Below are positions 52,496-60,181 of a DNA stretch of 64,000 bases, in pieces. This DNA comes from Agromyces sp. S2-1-8 (GTDB lineage Bacteria > Actinomycetota > Actinomycetes > Actinomycetales > Microbacteriaceae): assembly GCF_021129215.1 (NCBI RefSeq), contig NZ_JAJOLP010000001.1:1-64000 (forward strand). The letters run 5' to 3'. The notes beneath the pieces are model-generated. The model was not told the DNA's origin. It did not search any database and saw only the letters and a program-made list of their open reading frames with translations. Made by a program: the position numbers and the translations under genes. How positions within the stretch are numbered: position 1 is the stretch's first letter; the number at the start of each line of letters is the position of its first letter.

Positions 52496-53089
52496 TCACC
52501 ACGTCGCGACGTACTCCGACACCCGGTCGGGGAGCGTGCCGCGCACGACCGGCACGCCGCGCTGCACGGCCTGCGAGATGCGGTCGCGCAGCTGCGCCGA
52601 CTCGAGGCGGTAGTCGACGAAGTCGACGTCGCTCGCGTACACCCCGATCGGCAGCGTGAGCGCCTGGAAGAAGGCGAACAACGGCCGGAACTGGTGTTCG
52701 ATGATGAGCGCATGACGGTCGCTGCCGCCGGTCGCGGCGAGCAGCACGGGCTTGTCGATGAGCACGTACTGCCCGACGAAGTCGAACACGTGCTTGAACA
52801 GCCCCGTGAAGCTCGCCCGGTAGACGGGGCTCGCGACGATGAGCAGGGTCGCCGACTCGATGCGCCGGATCGCCGCCTCGGCGACGGGGCTCAGCTCGTC
52901 GCGCCGCAGCGCGCCGCTGAACTCGCGCCCGATCGCGCCGAGCTCGATGAGCTCGGTCTCGACCTCGACCCCGGGTTGCGCGGCGAGGGCGACCGCGAAC
53001 TCCTCGAGGATCTCGCGCACCAGCACGGTGGTCTTCGAGGGGGCGTGCAGGCTGCCCGAGACGGCGACGAGTGAGACACGGTGCGACAT
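52496..53089 (-). CDS. NAD(P)H-dependent FMN reductase (MsuE/SfnF type)
   Basis: 197 residues, flavodoxin-like fold. 'VAVSGSLHAPSKTTVLV' is the FMN phosphate loop; 'LLIVASPVYRASFTGLFKHVFD' (landmark 'ASPVYRASFTGLFKHVFD') and 'PVLLAATGGSDRHALIIEHQ' (landmark 'LAATGGSDRHAL') are typical of reductases serving alkanesulfonate and related FMNH2-dependent monooxygenases. It likely feeds the NtaA-type and KPN_01858-type enzymes encoded nearby. Its ATG is 7 nt from the -10 box, so the mRNA is leaderless. Confidence 0.9.
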   Translation of the reverse strand: MSHRVSLVAVSGSLHAPSKTTVLVREILEEFAVALAAQPGVEVETELIELGAIGREFSGALRRDELSPVAEAAIRRIESATLLIVASPVYRASFTGLFKHVFDFVGQYVLIDKPVLLAATGGSDRHALIIEHQFRPLFAFFQALTLPIGVYASDVDFVDYRLESAQLRDRISQAVQRGVPVVRGTLPDRVSEYVATW

Positions 53090-53096
53090 GCTCCCG

Positions 53097-53191
53097 ACGC
53101 TAGGCAGCCGCCCCGGATGCCGCGACCGACCGGGTCACACGACGGAACCCGCCGTCATCCGGCGGAACGGCCGGTCACACGAGGTCATCCG
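53097..53191 (-). promoter_or_regulatory. Promoter with three phased GTCAC repeats (FMN reductase gene)
   Basis: Minus strand: TCGCGG (53120-53125), 17-bp spacer, TAGCGT (53097-53102). After the same 8-nt gap as in the NtaA-type promoter, plus-strand repeats begin at 53134, 53154 and 53174: GTCACACGACGGAACC, GTCATCCGGCGGAAC and GTCACACGAGGTCATCCG, exactly 20 bp apart. Confidence 0.75.
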
Positions 53192-53279
53192 CGCCTCGAC
53201 GATCGACGAGACGCTCGAGTTCCTCAGTTCCTCTCGGAGGTCACCGGCTGCGGCGGGGCGCTTCGTTCGCGCGCGTCAA

Positions 53280-53329
53280 CAGGATGAGCGGTCGGGCACC
53301 CGCCGCCACGGCGGTGCCGGCTCATCCTG
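53280..53329 (-). terminator. Large hairpin downstream of the DEAD-box helicase
   Basis: CAGGATGAGC (53280-53289) pairs perfectly with GCTCATCCTG (53320-53329), and the interior adds a second stem of GC(A)CC-CGCCG type. It is 26 bases past the helicase stop. The symmetry extends imperfectly outward into GTTCG/CGAAC. Confidence 0.75.
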
Positions 53330-53355
53330 TCGAACGCGAGCGGATGCCTCGTCGC

Positions 53356-55257
53356 TCAGTCGCGCGACGAACCGTGCCGCGGCTTCCTCGCCGGGCGGTC
53401 GTCGCCCTCGGGCGCACGCCCGCCCTCGCGGTCGTAGCCGCCGCGCGATCCCCGGTCGCGGTCGTAGCCGCGTCCACCGCGGTCGCCGTCGTACCCGCCG
53501 CCCGACCCGCCCCGCGACGATCCGCCGCGGTCGGGGCGCAGGTCGATGAGCTCGCCCGAGATCCGCGTGCCGGCGAGCCGGTCGAACACGTCCCGGGGCA
53601 GGTCGGCGGGCAGCTCGACGAGCGAGAAGTCGCCGCGGATCTGGATGCGACCGAAGTCCTCGCGACGGAGGCCTCCCTCGTTCGCGAGCGCGCCGACGAT
53701 CTGGCGCGGCTCGACGTGCTGGCGGCGTCCGACCGAGATGCGGTAGTTCTGCAACGACGCGCCGCCGCCGCGACGACGGTCGGAGCCGTCGCGCTCGTAC
53801 CGGTCGCCTCCGCGGTCACCGCGGTCGAAGCGGTCGCCGCGCGAGTCGCGCGACCCGCGATCCCGATCGCGGTCGAACCGCGCGGGCCGCTCGGGCTCGG
53901 GCTCGAGCAGCAGGGGCGACTCGCCCTGCGCGACCACGGCGAGCGCGGCGGCCACGTCGGTCTCGGGCACGTCGTTGTGGCGCACGTAGTGCGCGATGAT
54001 GTCGCGGAATCCGGCGATGCGGTCGGTCTCGCCGAGCGCCGCCGTGATGCGGTCGTCGAAGCGCGCGAGGCGGGTGACGTTGATGTCCTCCACGGTCGGC
54101 AGCTGCATCTGGGTCAGCGGCTGCTTCGTCGTCTTCTCGATGCGGTTGAGCAGGCCACGCTCACGCGGCGTGACGAAGCTGATCGCGTCGCCCGAGCGCC
54201 CCGCGCGACCGGTGCGGCCGATGCGGTGCACGTACGGCTCGGGGTCGGTCGGGATGTCGTAGTTGACCACGTGCGAGATGCGCTCGACGTCGAGGCCTCG
54301 CGCCGCGACATCCGTCGCCACCAGGATGTCGAGCTTTCCGCTCTTCAACTGGTCGACGGTGCGCTCGCGCTGGGCCTGCGCGACATCGCCGTTGATGGCG
54401 GCGGCCGAGTAGCCGCGGGCACGCAGCTTCTCGGCGACCTCCTCGGTGGCGTTCTTCGTGCGGACGAAGATGATCATGCCCTCGAAGTTCTCGACCTCGA
54501 GGATGCGGGTGAGCGCGTCGATCTTCTGCGCGTGCGCGACGAGCAGGTAGCGCTGGGCGATGTTCGCCGACGTCTGCGTCTTCGTCTTGACGGTGATCTC
54601 TTCGGGGTCGTGCAGGTACTGCTTCGACATGCGGCGGATCGCAGCCGGCATGGTCGCCGAGAACAGCGCGACCTGCTTGTCGTCGGGGGTGTCGGCGAGG
54701 ATCGTCTCGACGTCTTCGGCGAAGCCCATCTTGAGCATCTCGTCGGCCTCGTCGAGCACGAGGTACTTGAGCTCCGAGAGGTCGAGGGTGCCCTTGTCGA
54801 GATGGTCCATGATGCGTCCGGGCGTGCCGACGACGATGTGCACGCCGCGGCGCAGCGCCGAGAGCTGCACGCCGTAGCCCTGGCCGCCGTAGACGGGCAG
54901 GATGTGCACGCCGCGCAGGTGCGCCGCGTACTTCTCGAACGCCTCGCAGACCTGCAGGGCGAGCTCGCGCGTCGGCGCGAGCACGAGCGCCTGCGGCGTC
55001 TTCTGGTCGACGTCGAGCCGGTCGAGGACGGGCAGCGCGAAGGCCGCCGTCTTGCCGGTGCCGGTCTGCGCGAGGCCCACGACATCGCGCCCGGCGAGCA
55101 GCGTCGGAATCGTCGCCGCCTGGATCGCCGAGGGCGTCTCGTACCCGACGTCGTCGAGTGCGCGGAGCACGGCGTCGCCGAGCCCGAGGTCCGCGAAGGT
55201 GGTCGTGGCGGGCTCCTCCGGAGCCGCGGCCTCGACGGGGGCGTCGCCTGTAGTCAC
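53356..55257 (-). CDS. DEAD-box ATP-dependent RNA helicase (DeaD/CsdA type)
   Basis: 633 residues. Q motif region 'TTFADLGLGDAVLRALDDVGY' (landmark 'ALDDVGYETPSAIQ'), Walker A 'AQTGTGKT', 'PTRELALQV', DEAD box Asp169-Asp172 in 'VLDEADEML', 'SAT' motif, 'ATDVAARGLDVE' and 'HRIGRTGRAG'. A linker rich in Arg, Asp and Gly repeats leads to a DbpA-type RNA-binding domain ('LQNYRISVGRRQHVEPRQIVGAL', landmark 'VGRRQHVEPRQIVGAL'), then a second RGG-like tail. It remodels structured RNA in ribosome assembly and cold adaptation. The RGG/RD tails may drive condensate formation. Confidence 0.93.
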   Translation of the reverse strand: MTTGDAPVEAAAPEEPATTTFADLGLGDAVLRALDDVGYETPSAIQAATIPTLLAGRDVVGLAQTGTGKTAAFALPVLDRLDVDQKTPQALVLAPTRELALQVCEAFEKYAAHLRGVHILPVYGGQGYGVQLSALRRGVHIVVGTPGRIMDHLDKGTLDLSELKYLVLDEADEMLKMGFAEDVETILADTPDDKQVALFSATMPAAIRRMSKQYLHDPEEITVKTKTQTSANIAQRYLLVAHAQKIDALTRILEVENFEGMIIFVRTKNATEEVAEKLRARGYSAAAINGDVAQAQRERTVDQLKSGKLDILVATDVAARGLDVERISHVVNYDIPTDPEPYVHRIGRTGRAGRSGDAISFVTPRERGLLNRIEKTTKQPLTQMQLPTVEDINVTRLARFDDRITAALGETDRIAGFRDIIAHYVRHNDVPETDVAAALAVVAQGESPLLLEPEPERPARFDRDRDRGSRDSRGDRFDRGDRGGDRYERDGSDRRRGGGASLQNYRISVGRRQHVEPRQIVGALANEGGLRREDFGRIQIRGDFSLVELPADLPRDVFDRLAGTRISGELIDLRPDRGGSSRGGSGGGYDGDRGGRGYDRDRGSRGGYDREGGRAPEGDDRPARKPRHGSSRD

Positions 55258-55345
55258 CCTTCAGGGTACCGCCCGCCCCCTGCGCGATACCTGAGTCGGG
55301 CTCGGGATGCCTCACGGCCGGCGCCGCGCGGATCGAGACCCGCCG

Positions 55346-55379
55346 GGTGGTCGAGCAGCGCGACGCGTAGCGAGACCCC
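55346..55379. repeat. Intergenic repeat, GGTCGAGCAGCG type
   Basis: GGTGGTCGAGCAGCG followed by an imperfect inverted half ending TAGCGAGACCCC lies just past the stop of the proline-rich membrane protein. Same family as the copies at 47195 and 50583. Confidence 0.5.
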
Positions 55380-55382
55380 GCC

Positions 55383-55988
55383 TCAGCCCTTCGGCTTCTT
55401 CGGGCCCTGGCCTCGGCCCGGGTGGTCGTCTTCGGGCTCGGGGGTCGGTTCGGGCGTGGGCTCGGCCGTCTCGGGCGCAGGCTCGGGCTCGACGGTCGGC
55501 TCGGTGCCGGGATCGTCGGCGGCACCATCGTCGGGCTCGGTCGTCGGCATCTCGTCGGCGGGCGGGGTCGCGCTCGGCAGGATCGGCGGGTACGCGCGCG
55601 TCGGCGTCGTCGTGCCCGGCGTCGGACGCGGCGACTCGACGGCGGGGCCGGCCTCGTCGACCTGCCCGGCGGTCGACCCGATGACGGCGACGGCGCCGCC
55701 GAGCATGGCCACGGCGACGAGTCCTGCGCCGGCGATGACGACCGCCGGACGGTGCCCGCGCGCCCAGAGCACGGCCGGGGCGAGCGCACGACCGACGGGT
55801 GCGAGGCGGGAACGAGCCCACGTGACCGCTCGGCCGAGCTGCGGGACTCGGCCGGGCAGGGCGCCGGACCAGGCGGCGATCACCGTCAGCGGCGCGAGCA
55901 GCACGGCACCGCGCGCGGGCTTCGGCGCGGCTCGTCGGCCACGCGGACGCCGCAGCGGCTCGTCGTCGTGGGGGTACTCGTCGGTCAC
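55383..55988 (-). CDS. Single-span membrane protein with proline-rich outer tail
   Basis: 201 residues from a GTG at 55988 ('TDEYPHDDEPLRRPRGRR' start). A basic N-terminal region with a weakly hydrophobic stretch, one clear membrane span ('VVIAGAGLVAVAMLGGAVAVIG', about 100-122), then about 75 residues rich in Pro, Thr, Glu and Asp ending 'GRGQGPKKPKG'. Such tails are usual in actinobacterial cell-envelope proteins with no enzymatic domain. A longer start upstream is possible, but that segment is Arg-rich and shadow-like. Confidence 0.6.
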   Translation of the reverse strand: MTDEYPHDDEPLRRPRGRRAAPKPARGAVLLAPLTVIAAWSGALPGRVPQLGRAVTWARSRLAPVGRALAPAVLWARGHRPAVVIAGAGLVAVAMLGGAVAVIGSTAGQVDEAGPAVESPRPTPGTTTPTRAYPPILPSATPPADEMPTTEPDDGAADDPGTEPTVEPEPAPETAEPTPEPTPEPEDDHPGRGQGPKKPKG

Positions 55989-56297
55989 GATGCCTCGGGA
56001 GGTGCTCGGGTCGGTCGCCGTCGGGTCGATCACCGGGCTCCGCGATGCGGGATCGGGAGCGCGACCCGCGAACGGGGGACGTTCCCATCGAGGATAGGCG
56101 GTGACCGCCGCCGCCGCATCCCGAGCGGGCGTGGATGACCGAACCGAATGTCGGAAGAACCGGCCGACACGCCGAGCCGATGCCGGCGACACGCCGCACG
56201 GGCACCCGAAGTTCCTCCAGAAGCGCGCGGTGCGCAGGCGCACAGGGTCGAGCGAGGCTCGGCGAGGCTCGGCGAGGCCGCTGGCTTGCAACCCGAC

Positions 56298-56699
56298 TCA
56301 GGCGCCGACGATGAGTCCGTAGATGAGCGATCCGAACTGCTGGATGAGCGCCATCGCGCCGATCGTCGCGCCGATCGCGCCGTACACGCGCGTGGCGCCG
56401 CCCCGCACGAAGGCGACGACGCCCACCGAGATCGCGGCGAGCGCGAGCACGACCATGACGGCCGCCGACACGAGCGAGACCGTCGAGTACGCGGCGAAGT
56501 CGGCCGAGCGGATGATCGAAGCGGTCACGAAGATCATGACGAAGTCGAGCACGACGATGAAGACGCCGAACACGAGCGCCACGACGCCGACGGGTTCGCT
56601 CCGTCGCGAGTCGGCCGGCGGCTTGCGCTGAGCGGGCGCGTGGCCGGCGGAACCGTAGCCGGGCGCGGGCGTACCGGGAGCTGGTTCGGGGCTGGTCAT
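56298..56699 (-). CDS. Small multi-span membrane protein (DUF4190-like)
   Basis: 133 residues. A Pro/Gly/Ala cytoplasmic N-terminus (1-35) is followed by three to four hydrophobic segments: 'VGVVALVFGVFIVVLDFVMI', 'VSLVSAAVMVVLALAAISVG' and 'GAIGATIGAMALIQQFG'. Proteins of this type occur widely in actinobacteria without known role. Divergent from the LacI-controlled MFS gene. Confidence 0.7.
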   Translation of the reverse strand: MTSPEPAPGTPAPGYGSAGHAPAQRKPPADSRRSEPVGVVALVFGVFIVVLDFVMIFVTASIIRSADFAAYSTVSLVSAAVMVVLALAAISVGVVAFVRGGATRVYGAIGATIGAMALIQQFGSLIYGLIVGA

Positions 56700-56752
56700 G
56701 CCGCCACCCTATCGGCCGGCGCGCGACGGCGGCAGCGGCGCGGCGCACCTGC

Positions 56753-56783
56753 TACTGTGCATCGTGGTTTCAACGTTGAAACC
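56753..56783 (+). promoter_or_regulatory. LacI-type operator in the MFS-GH2 operon promoter
   Basis: The perfect 18-bp palindrome GGTTTCAACGTTGAAACC (56766-56783) has the central CG of LacI-family operators. TACTGT (56753-56758) just upstream is a likely -10, so the palindrome begins at the start site and ends 18 bases before the MFS ATG. The operon's own last gene encodes a LacI regulator. Confidence 0.8.
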
Positions 56784-56801
56784 CTGACCCGACCGAGGAC
56801 G

Positions 56802-58163
56802 ATGACGACTCGAACCGACACCCCCACGGCACGCACCGCACGCGCCTCCCATCCGCTCGGCGCCCGCACCTGGGCCGCCGTCATCCTCGTGGGTCTCGTC
56901 GGCCAGCTCGCGTGGGTGATCGAGAACATGTACCTCAACGTGTTCGTCTACGACACGATCTCGACCGACCCCGCCGTGCTCGCCGTGATGGTGGCGGCGA
57001 GCGCCGTCGCCGCCACGGTCGCGACCCTCGTGGTCGGCGCATGGTCCGACCGGCTCGGTCGCCGCCGGGAACTCATCGCGGCCGGGTACGTCGCCTGGGG
57101 CGCCGTCACCGCCGCCTTCGGCCTCGTCGGCGCACCGGATGCCGCGGCCGAGGCCGCACCGGCGGTGATCGCCGCCGTCGTGGCCATCGTCGCGCTCGAC
57201 TGCATCATGAGCTTCATCGGCTCGGGTGCGAACGACGCGGCCTTCGCCGCGTGGGTGACCGACTCGACGGTGCCGGCGAACCGCGGCCGGGTCGACGGCT
57301 GGCTCGCGACGATGCCGCTCGTCGCGATGCTGATCGTGTTCGGCCTGCTCGATCCGATGACGCAGGCCGGGCAATGGCCCGCCTTCTTCGCGATCGTCGG
57401 GGGCGCGACCGCGGCGACCGGCGCGGCGGCGTGGTTCCTCGTGCGCGACCGGGGCGTCGCGCCGCGGCCGTCCGGGGTCTGGCGATCGGTCGTCGACGGG
57501 CTTCGCCCCTCGACCGTGCGCCGCGAGCCGGCGCTGTTCATCACCCTGGCGATCTGGTGCGTCATCGGCGTGAGCTCGCAGGTGTTCATCCCCTTCGTGC
57601 TCATCTACCTGCGCTACTCGCTGCAGCTCGACGACTCGGCGATCGTGCTGGGCGTCGTGCTCATCCTCGCGTCGGCGCTGAGCGTGGTCGGCGGTCGCAT
57701 CATGGACCGGGTCGGCAAGGAGCGCTACCTGCTGCCCGCGGTCGCCGTGTTCGCGGTCGGGCTCGTCGCGATGTCGTTCGCCCGCGACTTCACCTGGGTC
57801 GTCGTCGCGGCGACGCTCATGATGGCCGGCATGATGAGCTCGATCGCGGCGGTCTCGGCCATGACGCGCGACTGCACCCCCGCCGACCGCGCGGGTGGCG
57901 TGCAGGGTGCTCGCATGATCATGGCCGTGATGCTGCCGATGGTGATCGGCCCGGCGATCGGGGCTGCGATCATCTCGGGAACGGCCCACACGTACGTCGA
58001 GCTCGGCCGGGAGCAACCCGTGCCCGGACCCGAGATCTTCCCGGTCGCGGCGGCCGTGCTGCTCGTCGTGCCCGTGCTCGCGGTGCTGCGGCGGCGGATG
58101 CTGCGGCGGTCGGGTTCCGGGACGACAGCTCCGCTCCCTCCCGCTCCGGAGGACGCCGGATGA
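56802..58163 (+). CDS. MFS transporter, probable glycoside importer
   Basis: 453 residues with 12 membrane spans. Motif A 'GAWSDRLGRRRELIAAG' in the loop between spans 2 and 3, and 'GGRIMDRVGKERYLL' in the mid-protein equivalent. GAGG precedes the ATG at 56802. It is the first gene of an operon with a GH2 enzyme, whose start overlaps its stop by 4 nt, so it likely imports an oligosaccharide or glycoside that the GH2 enzyme cleaves inside the cell. Confidence 0.85.
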   Translation: MTTRTDTPTARTARASHPLGARTWAAVILVGLVGQLAWVIENMYLNVFVYDTISTDPAVLAVMVAASAVAATVATLVVGAWSDRLGRRRELIAAGYVAWGAVTAAFGLVGAPDAAAEAAPAVIAAVVAIVALDCIMSFIGSGANDAAFAAWVTDSTVPANRGRVDGWLATMPLVAMLIVFGLLDPMTQAGQWPAFFAIVGGATAATGAAAWFLVRDRGVAPRPSGVWRSVVDGLRPSTVRREPALFITLAIWCVIGVSSQVFIPFVLIYLRYSLQLDDSAIVLGVVLILASALSVVGGRIMDRVGKERYLLPAVAVFAVGLVAMSFARDFTWVVVAATLMMAGMMSSIAAVSAMTRDCTPADRAGGVQGARMIMAVMLPMVIGPAIGAAIISGTAHTYVELGREQPVPGPEIFPVAAAVLLVVPVLAVLRRRMLRRSGSGTTAPLPPAPEDAG

Positions 58164-60058
58164 GTCGCCGCACGCCCTGGGCCGACGCGATCGATCCCGC
58201 CGCGGTCCTCCCCGAGTACCCCCGCCCGCAGCTCGCGCGCGACAGCCACCTCAGCCTCAACGGCTGGTGGGAGCACGCCTTCACGGTCGACGATCGCCGA
58301 CCGCGGGCGTGGGCCGGAGCCATCCTCGTGCCCTTCTCCCCCGAGGCCGAGCTCTCGGGCGTCGGCCGGCAGCTGCAGCCCGGGGAGCACCTCTGGTACC
58401 GCCGCACGGTGCGCCTGCCCGAGGGGTTCCTCGTCGACCGCGTCGTCCTGCACTTCGGAGCGGTCGACCAGCGCTGCCGCGTCTTCGTCGACGACGTGCT
58501 CGTCGGTGCGCACGCGGGCGGTTACCTGCCGTTCTCGCTCGACGTCACCGACGCACTCGCCGCCGGCGAGGAGCACGAGCTCGTGGTCGACGTGGTCGAC
58601 CCGAGCGACACGTCGTACCACTCGCGCGGCAAGCAGTCGCTGAAGCGCGGCGGCATCTGGTACACGGCGCAGTCGGGCATCTGGCAGAGCGTCTGGATCG
58701 AGTCGGTGCCGGCGCTGCACGTCGCGGGCCTCGACCTGCGCCCGAGGCTCGACGACGAGACGGTCGAGGTCGTCGTCGAGGCATCCACCCCGCACGAACC
58801 GCCGACGGGCGGCGCGACCGAACCGGCGACCGGCCCGGCCGGGCCGCCCGTCGCGACGGTCGTGCTGCTCGCCGACGGCCTCGAGGTCGCGCGCGCCGAG
58901 GGCGCGGCCGGCGCGACCCTCACCCTGGCGGTGCCGCAGGCGCGGCGCTGGAGCCCCGACGACCCCTACCTCTACGACGTCGAGGTACGACTCGGCGACG
59001 ACCTGGTGCGGAGCTACGTCGGCATGCGCTCGGTCGGCGTCGCCCCCGATGCGTTCGGGCGGCCACGGCTCGTGCTGAACGGCGAGCCGGTGTTCCACGC
59101 GGCCGTCCTCGACCAGGGCTACTGGCCCGACGGGCTCTACACGCCGCCGTCCGACGAGGCGATGGTGCACGACCTGACGTCGATGAAGGCGCTCGGCTTC
59201 AACGCCGTGCGCAAGCACATCAAGATCGAGCCGCTGCGGTGGTACCACCACTGCGACCGCCTCGGCCTGCTCGTCTGGCAGGACATGGTGAACGGCGGCC
59301 GGCGCTACAACCCGGCGGTGATCACGGCGCCGGTCAAGCTCCCGGTGCGGCTCGACGACAGCAGGCATCGGCGGTTCGGCCGACAGGATGCCTCGGGGCG
59401 GGCCGAGTTCACCGCCGAGCTCGAGTCGACCGTGCGACTGCTGAAGAACGCGCCGAGCGTCGTCGTGTGGGTGCCGTTCAACGAGGGCTGGGGGCAGTTC
59501 GATGCGCTCGACGCCGTGGAGCGGGTGCGTGAGATCGACCCGTCGCGGGTCGTCGATCACGCGAGCGGCTGGCACGACCAGGGGGGCGGCGACCTCCTGA
59601 GCCTTCACGTGTACTTCCGGCGGCTGAAGCCCGGACGCGACTGGGGGCGCGACGGCCGCGCGGTCGTCGTGTCGGAGTACGGCGGCTACAGCCTGCGCCT
59701 GCCCGGTCACGAGTTCTCGCCGAGGGAGTTCGGCTACCGCCGCTACCGCTCGGTCGACGCCCTGACCGACGGCTTCGTCGAGCTGCACCGGCGCGAGGTG
59801 CTGCCGGCGATCGCGGCCGGGCTCTCGGGCATCGTGTACACGCAGCTCTCCGACGTCGAAGACGAGCTCAACGGGCTGCTCACCGCCGACCGCACCGTGG
59901 TGAAGGTCGACGCCGACCGGGTGCGCGACGTGCTCGGCGAGCTGTTCGCGGAGTTCGCCGCGGCGACGACGCCGGAGGTCGCCGAACCCGCCCGCCGGGC
60001 CTCGGCACCCCGAGAACCTCAGGTGCGTCCCGCCCCGCATGAGGCAGAACCCGCATGA
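58160..60058 (+). CDS. GH2 family glycosidase
   Basis: 632 residues, cytoplasmic. N-terminal sugar-binding sandwich ('LNGWWEHAFTVDDRRPRAW', 'LWYRRTVRLP'), an Ig-like domain, then the TIM barrel with 'FNAVRKHIKIEPLRWYHHCD' (landmark 'VRKHIKIEPLRWY'), acid/base Glu442 in 'VPFNEGWGQ' and nucleophile Glu506 in 'VVSEYGGY'. Shorter than LacZ, closer to the compact GH2 beta-galactosidase/beta-glucuronidase-like group. The substrate cannot be fixed; the linked MFS supplies it. Stop followed by a hairpin at 60083-60112. Confidence 0.9.
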   Translation: MSRRTPWADAIDPAAVLPEYPRPQLARDSHLSLNGWWEHAFTVDDRRPRAWAGAILVPFSPEAELSGVGRQLQPGEHLWYRRTVRLPEGFLVDRVVLHFGAVDQRCRVFVDDVLVGAHAGGYLPFSLDVTDALAAGEEHELVVDVVDPSDTSYHSRGKQSLKRGGIWYTAQSGIWQSVWIESVPALHVAGLDLRPRLDDETVEVVVEASTPHEPPTGGATEPATGPAGPPVATVVLLADGLEVARAEGAAGATLTLAVPQARRWSPDDPYLYDVEVRLGDDLVRSYVGMRSVGVAPDAFGRPRLVLNGEPVFHAAVLDQGYWPDGLYTPPSDEAMVHDLTSMKALGFNAVRKHIKIEPLRWYHHCDRLGLLVWQDMVNGGRRYNPAVITAPVKLPVRLDDSRHRRFGRQDASGRAEFTAELESTVRLLKNAPSVVVWVPFNEGWGQFDALDAVERVREIDPSRVVDHASGWHDQGGGDLLSLHVYFRRLKPGRDWGRDGRAVVVSEYGGYSLRLPGHEFSPREFGYRRYRSVDALTDGFVELHRREVLPAIAAGLSGIVYTQLSDVEDELNGLLTADRTVVKVDADRVRDVLGELFAEFAAATTPEVAEPARRASAPREPQVRPAPHEAEPA

Positions 60059-60082
60059 CGACACGGCACGGCGTCGCCCCTG

Positions 60083-60112
60083 TGAGGCTCGCCCCGCGTG
60101 GGGCGAGCCTCA
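60083..60112 (+). terminator. Hairpin between GH2 and DUF2804 genes
   Basis: A perfect 13-bp stem (60083-60095 with 60100-60112) with a GCGT loop begins 24 bases after the GH2 stop. It should partly terminate the operon or protect the upstream mRNA; the DUF2804 and LacI genes downstream may be expressed at lower level. Confidence 0.7.
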
Positions 60113-60181
60113 GGTGAGGATTCGAGACACGCCGCCCCGCCACGCCCCCCACCACCGCACCGAACCCGAGATCGGAACCCC

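Noticed and set aside
53099-53330. Possible short gene between FMN reductase and the helicase
   Set aside because: The stretch is explained by the promoter repeats and the terminator hairpin; open frames there are Arg/Ser-rich shadows.
55989-56291. Longer start for the proline-rich membrane protein (302 residues)
   Set aside because: The added residues are Arg/Ser/Ala-rich with no similarity or membrane character, and cover a likely promoter area.
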